Assembly: GCA_964465355.1 (NCBI GenBank)
Contig: CAYXJZ010000127.1
Coordinates: 1-6,986, forward strand
DNA from: JAABTL01 sp964465355
Lineage (GTDB): Bacteria > Deinococcota > Deinococci > Deinococcales > Trueperaceae
Direction: 5' to 3'
Length of the DNA: 6,986 bases
The first letter of the stretch is position 1. Each line of letters starts with the position of its first letter. Below are positions 1 to 4,969 of the stretch, piece by piece. Under the pieces are notes generated by a model, which was given only the letters and a program-made list of their open reading frames with translations, was not told the origin of the DNA and searched no databases. Made by a program: the position numbers and the translations under genes.

Positions 1-1199
1 TCGTGGATGACCTGGTCGTAACCACGCTGCAAGAAGGTGCTGTAGATGGCCACGATGGGCCGCTCGCCGCGCAGCGCCAGGCCGGCGGCGGTGGTCACAG
101 CCACGTCCTCGGCGATGCCGACGTCGAGGTAGCGCCGCGGATGTCGCTTGCTGTAGCCCACCAGGCCGGAGCCCTCGCGCATGGCAGGGGTGATGACCCA
201 CAGCCGGTCGTCCACCGCAGCCAACTCGCTCACGGCTTCGCCGAAGGCGTCCGACCACTGGTGGCCCTTGCTCGAGGCCACCGGGTTCCCCGGGTCGAAC
301 TTCGACGCGCCGTGCCAGACGATGGGATCGGCCTCGGCCACCTCGTAGCCCTTGCCCTTGCGGGTGACGACGTGCAGCATGGTCGGTCCGTCGAGCTCGC
401 GGATCTTGGCCAGGTAGAAGCTGAGCTGCTCGGCGTCGTGGCCGTCGATGGGACCGACGTAGCGCAGGCCCATGGCGTGGAAGGGGTTGTTGGACGCTGG
501 GTCGAAGAAGCGCCTTGCCGCCTTCTTGGCGCGGCTGCCCAGGTCGGCGAGCGGCGCCCACAGGTCCTTGAGGGCCGCCTTACCACGCACCTCGGCGCGC
601 TGGAACCATGGCTCCACCTGCACGCGGCGCATGAAGGCGTTGAGCGCCCCCACGTTCTCGCTGATCGACATCTCGTTGTCGTTGAGCACGATGGTCATGC
701 GGGTGCGCTGATGGCCGATCTGGTTCAGCGCCGCCAAGGCCATGCCGCCGGTGAGGGCGCCGTCACCGATGACGGCCACCACGTCGTAGGGCGCTGCGCG
801 AGCGTCGCGGGCCAGCGCCATGCCCAAGGCGGCGGCCAGGCTGGTGCTAGCGTGACCGACGGTGAGTGCGTCATGGGGGGACTCGCTGGTGGCGGTGAAG
901 CCGGCAAGGCCGCCCGGCCTGCGGATGGTGCGCATGCGCTCGCGCCGACCGGTGAGCATCTTGTGGCCGTAGGTCTGGTGGCCGACGTCCCACACGATCC
1001 GGTCACGTGCGCTGTCGTGGACGAAGTGCAGGGCGACGGTGAGCTCCACTGCGCCAAGGCTGGAGGCCAGATGGCCGCCGGTGACGGAGCAGACCTCGAT
1101 GATCTCGTCGCGCAGTTCGGCGGCCAGTTGGGGTAGCTGGTCCCTGCGCAGCCGGCTGACGTCGGCGGAGTTGTGCACGTGGTCGAGCAGGCGCATCAT
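1..1199 (-). CDS. dxs: 1-deoxy-D-xylulose-5-phosphate synthase, 3' end beyond window
   Basis: Dxs condenses pyruvate with glyceraldehyde 3-phosphate, using thiamine diphosphate (TPP), to make DXP, the first step of the MEP isoprenoid pathway in the cytosol. About 399 of the usual 620-640 residues are present, and the C-terminus lies beyond the left edge. Visible signatures are GGHLASSLGAVEL (residues 41-53, with the conserved His43), the TPP-binding GDGALTGGMALAALN (145-159), NDNEMSISENVGA (173-185), YVGPIDGHD (247-255) and DVGIAEDVAVTTAAG (359-373), where Glu364 matches the catalytic Glu. The last visible stretch is STFLQRGYDQVIH. Two adjacent ATGs could be the start, at 1199 or 1196. An AGGAG at 1203-1207 is 3 nt from the first and 6 nt from the second, so 1196 may be the true start. 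The gene begins 22 nt after the lipoprotein stop and is probably co-transcribed with it. Family assignment is very secure. Confidence 0.97.
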   Translation of the reverse strand, partial: MMRLLDHVHNSADVSRLRRDQLPQLAAELRDEIIEVCSVTGGHLASSLGAVELTVALHFVHDSARDRIVWDVGHQTYGHKMLTGRRERMRTIRRPGGLAGFTATSESPHDALTVGHASTSLAAALGMALARDARAAPYDVVAVIGDGALTGGMALAALNQIGHQRTRMTIVLNDNEMSISENVGALNAFMRRVQVEPWFQRAEVRGKAALKDLWAPLADLGSRAKKAARRFFDPASNNPFHAMGLRYVGPIDGHDAEQLSFYLAKIRELDGPTMLHVVTRKGKGYEVAEADPIVWHGASKFDPGNPVASSKGHQWSDAFGEAVSELAAVDDRLWVITPAMREGSGLVGYSKRHPRRYLDVGIAEDVAVTTAAGLALRGERPIVAIYSTFLQRGYDQVIH

Positions 1200-1202
1200 G
1201 GA

Positions 1203-1207
1203 CTCCT
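1203..1207 (-). promoter_or_regulatory. dxs ribosome binding site, possibly paired in a small hairpin
   Basis: The minus strand reads AGGAG here, 3 nt before one ATG and 6 nt before the next, which favours the second ATG (1194-1196) as the dxs start. The complementary CTCCT lies just upstream (1214-1218) with a 6-nt loop, so a 5-bp hairpin could partly mask the site. The stem is short and its effect is speculative. Confidence 0.6.
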
Positions 1208-1221
1208 ATCGGGAGGAGCGT

Positions 1222-1968
1222 TCACTCCACGCGCGTGCCGGCTGGGAAGTTGGCATCGACGATGAGCAGGCCCCGTTCGTCGCGCACGTAGCCGACATGG
1301 GGCGCGAACCAGACCTGCTGCGACACCTCTTCCTCGATGTTGCCATCCTCGTCGAAGATGCGGGTGGTGCGGTCGATGGCGTAGATCTGGTAGCGCCGGT
1401 CGGTCACGGTGACGGGACGGAAGTCCACCACGGTGTAGACGTAGTCGACCATGTACTGCTGCCGTCTCAGGCTGGCAACGGCTCCTGGGCAGACCAACGT
1501 GACCTCGGTGCTGCCAGACCAGATGGCGCCGACCCGCAACTCCGTCTGCGCCGGGAACTCACGCATGGGCGGATCGAAGTCGGCGGTGCAGCCAGGCCGC
1601 ATCTGACGGCGCAGGTACACGCCATCGTCGCGGAACTGACGGTAGAGGCCGATGTCCTGGGTGAGGCCGACGAGGCGAGAGACGATCCACACCTCGCCAT
1701 CAAGGACGGCTGGACCCTCGATGGTGTCAACCGCCCTGCGGCCGTCGAGCCTGCCGCCGTCGGGGACGTAGTAGACCTGGGCTCCGGTCTCCCTCGGGTA
1801 GAAGGACAGCGGCTCGCTGAGCTGCTGCACCCCGACGCGGCCAGGCTCGCCGGTGGTGGGCGCGCAGGCAGCCAGCACCAGCAGGGCGGCGATGACAGCG
1901 AACTGCCGTAGGGACCTGGTCTGGAGCGGCTCAGGGCGCGCAGCCTTCTTGACGTTCATGACCTGCAT
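1222..1968 (-). CDS. probable lipoprotein of unknown function
   Basis: I do not recognise a named family. From the ATG at 1968 the protein has 248 residues. It has a basic N-terminus (MNVKKAARPEP), a hydrophobic stretch (FAVIAALLVLA) and a lipobox ending LAAC (Cys35), the pattern of a lipoprotein signal peptide cut by signal peptidase II. The product should therefore be anchored to the outer face of a membrane. The mature part is about 214 residues, with no further membrane segment, many beta-prone stretches and two more cysteines (PGC and LVC) that could form a disulfide. The pattern YPRETGAQVYYV, then DGVYLRRQ, then VWFAPHVGYVRDE resembles secreted beta-rich proteins with a W-x-AP-x-VG-x-V ending, which is only a loose analogy. 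The 1968 ATG is one base after the upstream TAG (TAGCATG), suggesting reinitiation; the ATG at 1959 is an alternative. Neither has a strong Shine-Dalgarno. The stop is TGA. Confidence 0.85.
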   Translation of the reverse strand: MQVMNVKKAARPEPLQTRSLRQFAVIAALLVLAACAPTTGEPGRVGVQQLSEPLSFYPRETGAQVYYVPDGGRLDGRRAVDTIEGPAVLDGEVWIVSRLVGLTQDIGLYRQFRDDGVYLRRQMRPGCTADFDPPMREFPAQTELRVGAIWSGSTEVTLVCPGAVASLRRQQYMVDYVYTVVDFRPVTVTDRRYQIYAIDRTTRIFDEDGNIEEEVSQQVWFAPHVGYVRDERGLLIVDANFPAGTRVE

Positions 1969-1969
1969 G

Positions 1970-2896
1970 CTACCGCAGCCGGGCGGCTTCCCTTGCCTGG
2001 GTGTAGACCGTCTCCTCGGCCGGGTCCAGTTCCACCAGCAGCGCTCCATAGCTGGCCACCCAGGCGGCGGCGTACCACACGGTCAGTGCGTCCACCACGG
2101 CTTCACCGCTGGCGGGCGGCAGCCAGCCGTCACCTGGGCGCAAGGACTCCACCTGGGCGACCCGACTGGCCAGGGCCTCCTCCACCAGAGCCGTCTCGGC
2201 GTCAGGCGCGCCGAGCCAAAGGCCAACCAGGTCGTCGCCGACGGCATGACGCCCCTCGAGGGCGGTGGTGGCCAAGAGCAGCGGGTGCTCACCGCTCGGC
2301 ACGGTCAGGGTCTTGCCCAAGCGGGCGAAGACCTGCTGCACCAGCCCCTGCAACGCACCCTGACCGCGGGCGCTGAGCAGCAGGGGCACGCGGTTCCACA
2401 GCTTCCAGGCCATGGCCTTGGCGGGGTTCTGCTCCGTCGGGCGCAGGGGATCGGCGGCCTCGGCCACCGTCACCATCGCCTGCTGCAGCAGTTCGACGGC
2501 CTCCAGCCGTCCTGCGAGGCGTGCCAGCAGGCGGACGAGGTCGACGGTGGTGAAGGGACCTTCGGCCATCAGGACGGCCGGGCGCACCGCCTGCTCCTCG
2601 TCGTCCCGATCGGCGACCCGCAACAGCTCCAAACCCGGGCCTGGTGCATGGGCCGCGATCAGCGCCTCGTCGCCGAAACCGCCTGCCACCCACAGCTGGG
2701 TGCCTTGGTCCACCCACCGTCCCGCCAGCCAGGGAAGCAGCAGCGGCACCAAGGCGGCGGCCGCGCCGGTGCCGTCGAAGCCGAGCGGGCCAGGTCGCGC
2801 GGCAGCCGTCGGCGACTCGGAGGTGGGCAAGGCTTGCAGGGTCTTGAGGACGCCCTTGCTGTCACGGGCGAGGAGGGTACCGACATCGTCCAGCAT
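1970..2896 (-). CDS. SIS-domain glucose-6-phosphate isomerase-like protein (bacterial PGI/PMI family, degenerate)
   Basis: This 308-residue protein resembles, from memory, the Thermus 'glucose-6-phosphate isomerase-like' SIS protein and more distantly the bifunctional phosphoglucose/phosphomannose isomerases. The best match is the C-terminal half: TEQNPAKAMAWKLWNRVPLLLS (154-175), QQVFARLGKTL (187-197), ALEGRHAVGDDLVGLWLG (212-229) and LTVWYAAAWVASYGALL (271-287). His217 could correspond to the family's catalytic His in its HNE-V-G segment. The N-terminal half has a possible nucleotide-fold strand (QLWVAGGFGDEALI, 67-80), but I cannot find the usual SGNTEET sugar-phosphate motif. Isomerase activity is therefore doubtful, and a binding or regulatory role is possible. 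The ATG at 2896 has only a weak ribosome site. The gene follows the tandem hairpins after purD, and its TAG is one base from the next start. The relationship is fairly secure; the reaction is not. Confidence 0.8.
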   Translation of the reverse strand: MLDDVGTLLARDSKGVLKTLQALPTSESPTAAARPGPLGFDGTGAAAALVPLLLPWLAGRWVDQGTQLWVAGGFGDEALIAAHAPGPGLELLRVADRDDEEQAVRPAVLMAEGPFTTVDLVRLLARLAGRLEAVELLQQAMVTVAEAADPLRPTEQNPAKAMAWKLWNRVPLLLSARGQGALQGLVQQVFARLGKTLTVPSGEHPLLLATTALEGRHAVGDDLVGLWLGAPDAETALVEEALASRVAQVESLRPGDGWLPPASGEAVVDALTVWYAAAWVASYGALLVELDPAEETVYTQAREAARLR

Positions 2897-2931
2897 CGTC
2901 GTCAGCTTATCAGCGCCGTCGCCATCGGCCG

Positions 2932-2964
2932 GATCTTCTGTCGCTGGACCAGCGACAGAAGATC
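2932..2964. repeat. perfect 16-bp inverted repeat between purD and the isomerase-like gene
   Basis: The arms at 2932-2947 and 2949-2964 are exact reverse complements around a single central A. A realistic RNA hairpin would have about 14 paired bases and a small loop. It lies about 12 nt after the purD stop and 36 nt before the next start. No U-tract follows on either strand, so it is not a textbook intrinsic terminator. It could be a weak terminator, an RNA processing or stability element, or a protein-binding palindrome. Confidence 0.85.
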
Positions 2965-2966
2965 AA

Positions 2967-2986
2967 GCTGCCGCCTTAGCGGCAGC
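2967..2986. repeat. 8-bp GC-rich hairpin around the purD stop codon
   Basis: GCTGCCGC (2967-2974) and GCGGCAGC (2979-2986) are perfect complements around a 4-nt loop that contains most of the purD TAA codon (2976-2978). The stem covers the last purD codons and is separated by 2 nt from the 16-bp inverted repeat, giving two hairpins in tandem at the gene's 3' end. Confidence 0.8.
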
Positions 2987-4253
2987 CAATGTCCCGGCGA
3001 AGCTGCGCGCCGGGGAAGCGGATGCGGTCGACGGCCGCGTAGGCCAGTTGGCGCGATGCCTCGGCGTCGGCGCCGACCGCGCTGATGCCGAGCACCCTGC
3101 CGCCTGCGCTGATCCAGCGCCCATGGGCGTCGAGGGCCGTGCCTGCATGGAAGACGGTGACCTCGGGGCCGAGGTCGTCTGGGATCTCGATCACCGCGCC
3201 TCGCCTCGGGGCGACGGGATAGCCCTCGGCGGCCATGACCACGCAGGTGCAGCTGCCTGGACGCCAGCGCAGCTCGGCGTCATCGACGCGGCCTTCGGCC
3301 GCTGCAGCCAGCAGGGCGTAGAGATCGCTGTCCAGCAAGGGCATGAGCGCCTGGGTCTCGGGGTCACCGAAGCGCACGTTGTACTCCAGCAGCTTGGGCC
3401 CGTCCTGGGTGATCATCAGGCCGAGGAAGAGGGTGCCGACCATGGGCCTGCCCTCCTCCAGCAAGGCGGCCAGGGTGGGCTCGAGGATGCGTGAGCGCAC
3501 CTCGTCCAGCCCAGCCTCGTCCAGGCTGTGGCGGGGAGCGATCACCCCCATGCCGCCCGTCATCGGACCATGGTCGCCGTCCAGCAGCGCCTTGTGGTCC
3601 TCGGCAAGGGGCAGGGTCCGCCCGCGTCGACCGTCACAGACCACCAGAAGGCTGAGCTCCTGGCCGCTGAGGAAGGCCTCGACCACCAGCTCGGCATGAC
3701 CATCCCCAAACACCTGCTCTGCTGCACCGTAGGCCTCGGCGGCGTCGCCGGCCACGGTCACACCCTTGCCGGCCGCCAGGCCGTCAGCCTTGATGACCAC
3801 CGGCCCCCCAGCCGCCTCGGAGAGACGGTCGATGGCCACCCGCGCAGCCGCCAGGTCCCGCACGGACACGGCATCGGCGGTGGGGATGCCGTACCTGCTC
3901 ATGAAGGCCTTGGACTCAGCCTTGGACGCTTCCAGCCGGGCGGCCGCCCGGCTTGGCCCGTAGACGGGCACGTCCCTGGCGCGCAACAGGTCGACGAGGC
4001 CGGCGGCCAGAGGCTCCTCCGGCCCCACCACCACCAGGTCGACGCGCCGCCGGGCGGCCTCCTCGGCCAAGGCCGTGAGGGAGCTCTGCGCGCCAAGGCC
4101 ACCGGGGACGGGCACGATCTCCCCCAAGCTGCGCATGCCAGCGTTGCCGGGGGCCAGCAGCAACTCGCCCACCGATGGCGAACGTGCCAGCGCCCACGCC
4201 AGGGCGTGTTCGCGGCCGCCGCCGCCGACCACCATCACGCGAGCGCGGCTCAT
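2976..4253 (-). CDS. purD: phosphoribosylamine--glycine ligase (GAR synthetase)
   Basis: PurD joins glycine to 5-phosphoribosylamine using ATP, the second step of de novo purine synthesis, in the cytosol. The protein has 425 residues, normal for the family. It shows the N-terminal VVGGGGREHAL (8-17), PGNAG (35-39), VGPEEPLAAG (76-85), the ATP-grasp segment EASKAESKAFM (108-118) and VIKADGLAAGKGV (153-165). The catalytic/ATP region follows, EDHKALLDGDHGPMTGGMG (218-236) and LEYNVRFGDPETQ (289-301), then FHAGT (368-372), GGRVLGI (384-390) and the C-terminal RRDIGCR. The frame stays open upstream to an ATG at 4430, but the start at 4253 is right: homology begins there, GGAGG (4259-4263) lies 5 nt before it, and it overlaps the purN stop by 4 bases (ATGA). 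That overlap implies translational coupling with purN. A 20-bp perfect palindrome lies within it at 3934-3953. Confidence 0.97.
   Translation of the reverse strand: MSRARVMVVGGGGREHALAWALARSPSVGELLLAPGNAGMRSLGEIVPVPGGLGAQSSLTALAEEAARRRVDLVVVGPEEPLAAGLVDLLRARDVPVYGPSRAAARLEASKAESKAFMSRYGIPTADAVSVRDLAAARVAIDRLSEAAGGPVVIKADGLAAGKGVTVAGDAAEAYGAAEQVFGDGHAELVVEAFLSGQELSLLVVCDGRRGRTLPLAEDHKALLDGDHGPMTGGMGVIAPRHSLDEAGLDEVRSRILEPTLAALLEEGRPMVGTLFLGLMITQDGPKLLEYNVRFGDPETQALMPLLDSDLYALLAAAAEGRVDDAELRWRPGSCTCVVMAAEGYPVAPRRGAVIEIPDDLGPEVTVFHAGTALDAHGRWISAGGRVLGISAVGADAEASRQLAYAAVDRIRFPGAQLRRDIGCR
3934..3953. repeat. 20-bp perfect palindrome inside purD
   Basis: Both strands read AGCCGGGCGGCCGCCCGGCT with no spacer. 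It encodes about residues 101-107 of PurD (SRAAARL), a stretch next to the conserved EASKAESK segment. In a sequence this GC-rich, and over Arg/Ala codons, such a palindrome may be accidental. As RNA it could form only a hairpin with its centre opened into a loop. Confidence 0.7.
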
Positions 4254-4906
4254 GCCGGCCTCCAGGCGCCGCTGAGCAGCAGGCGCAGCGCATCCGGGTA
4301 GGCGCGGTGCTCCTCCTGCTGGATCCTGGCCTGCAAGGCGGGCTCCTCCTCGCCGGGAAGGACCCGCAGCCGTCGCTGCAGAACGACGGGGCCGCTGTCG
4401 ACACCGGCGTCGACCAGGTGGACGGTGCACCCCGTCTCCGGCACGCCGGCGTCGAGGGCCTGACGCACCGGATGCAGACCGGGGAAGTCGGGCAGCAGGC
4501 TGGGATGGATGTTGAGGATGCGGCCGGACCAGCGCTGCACGAAGCCGGCCGAGAGGATGCGCATGAAGCCGGCCAGGGCGATGACGTCCACCCGCTGTGC
4601 TTCGAGGAAGGCCTGGACCGTCGCCTCGAAGGCTGTTCCGTCCCGGCCGAAGGGATGGTGCAGCACCGCCACGCCGGCGCGGCGGCCGGTGTCCAGCGCC
4701 ATGGCGTCGGCGCGGTTGCCGACCACGGCTACCACCTCGGCCAGGGGGTCCTTCCCACCCGGTGGGAAGGCCGCGAGCAGGCTGCCCAGGTTGCTGCCCC
4801 GACCGGAGGCGAAGACCGCCAGTCGCGCGCGCCGCCCCAAGGGGAAGGCAGAGGCCGGGCTCCCCCCGTCGTCCGCCGCCGTACCCACCTCAGTCGCTCT
4901 CACCAT
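4250..4906 (-). CDS. purN: phosphoribosylglycinamide formyltransferase
   Basis: PurN moves a formyl group from 10-formyltetrahydrofolate to glycinamide ribonucleotide (GAR), the product of the adjacent purD enzyme. The protein has 218 residues. Visible motifs are the phosphate-binding ASGRGSNL (33-40), VVGNRADA (61-68), AGFMRILS (112-119), NIHPSLLPDFPGLHPVRQAL (132-151) and GCTVHLVDAGVDSGPVVLQ (159-177). Catalytic residues by family alignment are Asn132, His134 and Asp170. A polar, low-complexity N-terminal extension of about 26 residues precedes the first beta strand (RARLAVFASG). The start is supported by GGAGGA at 4915-4920 with an 8-nt spacer, and no other ATG is in frame back to the ABC-F stop. 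The TGA overlaps the purD ATG. A perfect 10-bp inverted repeat falls inside the gene (4750-4770). Assignment is secure. Confidence 0.96.
   Translation of the reverse strand: MVRATEVGTAADDGGSPASAFPLGRRARLAVFASGRGSNLGSLLAAFPPGGKDPLAEVVAVVGNRADAMALDTGRRAGVAVLHHPFGRDGTAFEATVQAFLEAQRVDVIALAGFMRILSAGFVQRWSGRILNIHPSLLPDFPGLHPVRQALDAGVPETGCTVHLVDAGVDSGPVVLQRRLRVLPGEEEPALQARIQQEEHRAYPDALRLLLSGAWRPA
4259..4263 (-). promoter_or_regulatory. purD ribosome binding site inside the end of purN
   Basis: The minus strand reads GGAGG 5 nt before the ATG at 4253, within the last codons of purN. It fixes the purD start and, with the ATGA overlap, suggests coupled translation of PurN and PurD. Confidence 0.75.
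4750..4770. repeat. 10-bp perfect inverted repeat inside purN
   Basis: CCTTCCCACC (4750-4759) and GGTGGGAAGG (4761-4770) are exact complements around one C. It encodes FPPGGKD (about residues 47-53), in the variable loop after the GRGSN phosphate-binding motif. A hairpin would have a small loop and about 8 paired bases. Function is unknown and chance is possible. Confidence 0.7.
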
Positions 4907-4922
4907 CGGGTTCGTCCTCCAT
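4890..4922 (-). CDS. possible 10-codon leader peptide overlapping the purN start
   Basis: A short frame starting with ATG at 4922 reads MEDEPDGESD and stops at TGA (4890-4892), 14 bases inside purN in another frame. It has its own Shine-Dalgarno-like GGAGG (4927-4931) 4 nt upstream, and the purN ribosome site lies within its codons 2-3. Ribosomes translating it would cover the purN start, so it could couple or modulate purN translation. Equally it may be a chance frame; only position and ribosome site support it, and the peptide itself resembles nothing I know. Confidence 0.3.
   Translation of the reverse strand: MEDEPDGESD
4915..4920 (-). promoter_or_regulatory. purN ribosome binding site
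   Basis: The minus strand reads GGAGGA 8 nt before the ATG at 4906, a strong Shine-Dalgarno at normal spacing. It supports the start that gives PurN its unusual N-terminal extension of about 26 residues. Confidence 0.75.
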
Positions 4923-4969
4923 GGGGCCTCCGGTGGCCAACGCTCGGGCCGGCCCCGCGACGCGGCATC

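Noticed and set aside
3..1136. A 377-codon plus-strand frame opposite dxs.
   Set aside because: It mirrors dxs codons, has His/Ala/Gly-rich composition and no family features; a shadow of the real gene.
1969..2049. A longer lipoprotein starting at the ATG at 2049.
   Set aside because: It would put an Arg/Trp-rich stretch before the signal peptide and run 80 bases into the preceding gene; the starts at 1968 or 1959 give a normal signal sequence.
2932..2964. Calling the 16-bp inverted repeat an intrinsic terminator.
   Set aside because: No T-run follows the stem on either strand, so it is listed as a repeat of unknown role.
1853..3494. Overlapping plus-strand frames of about 360-410 codons opposite the isomerase-like gene and purD.
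   Set aside because: Antisense to genes with homology; compositions are biased and no domain is visible.
4254..4430. A longer purD starting at the ATG at 4430.
   Set aside because: The extra 59 residues overlap purN in another frame, lack homology to PurD, and the 4253 start has a ribosome site and the ATGA overlap.
4923..4969. A purN promoter in the gap after the ABC-F gene.
   Set aside because: The gap is GC-rich with no convincing -35/-10 pair; short self-complementary GGCC stretches there are explained by composition.
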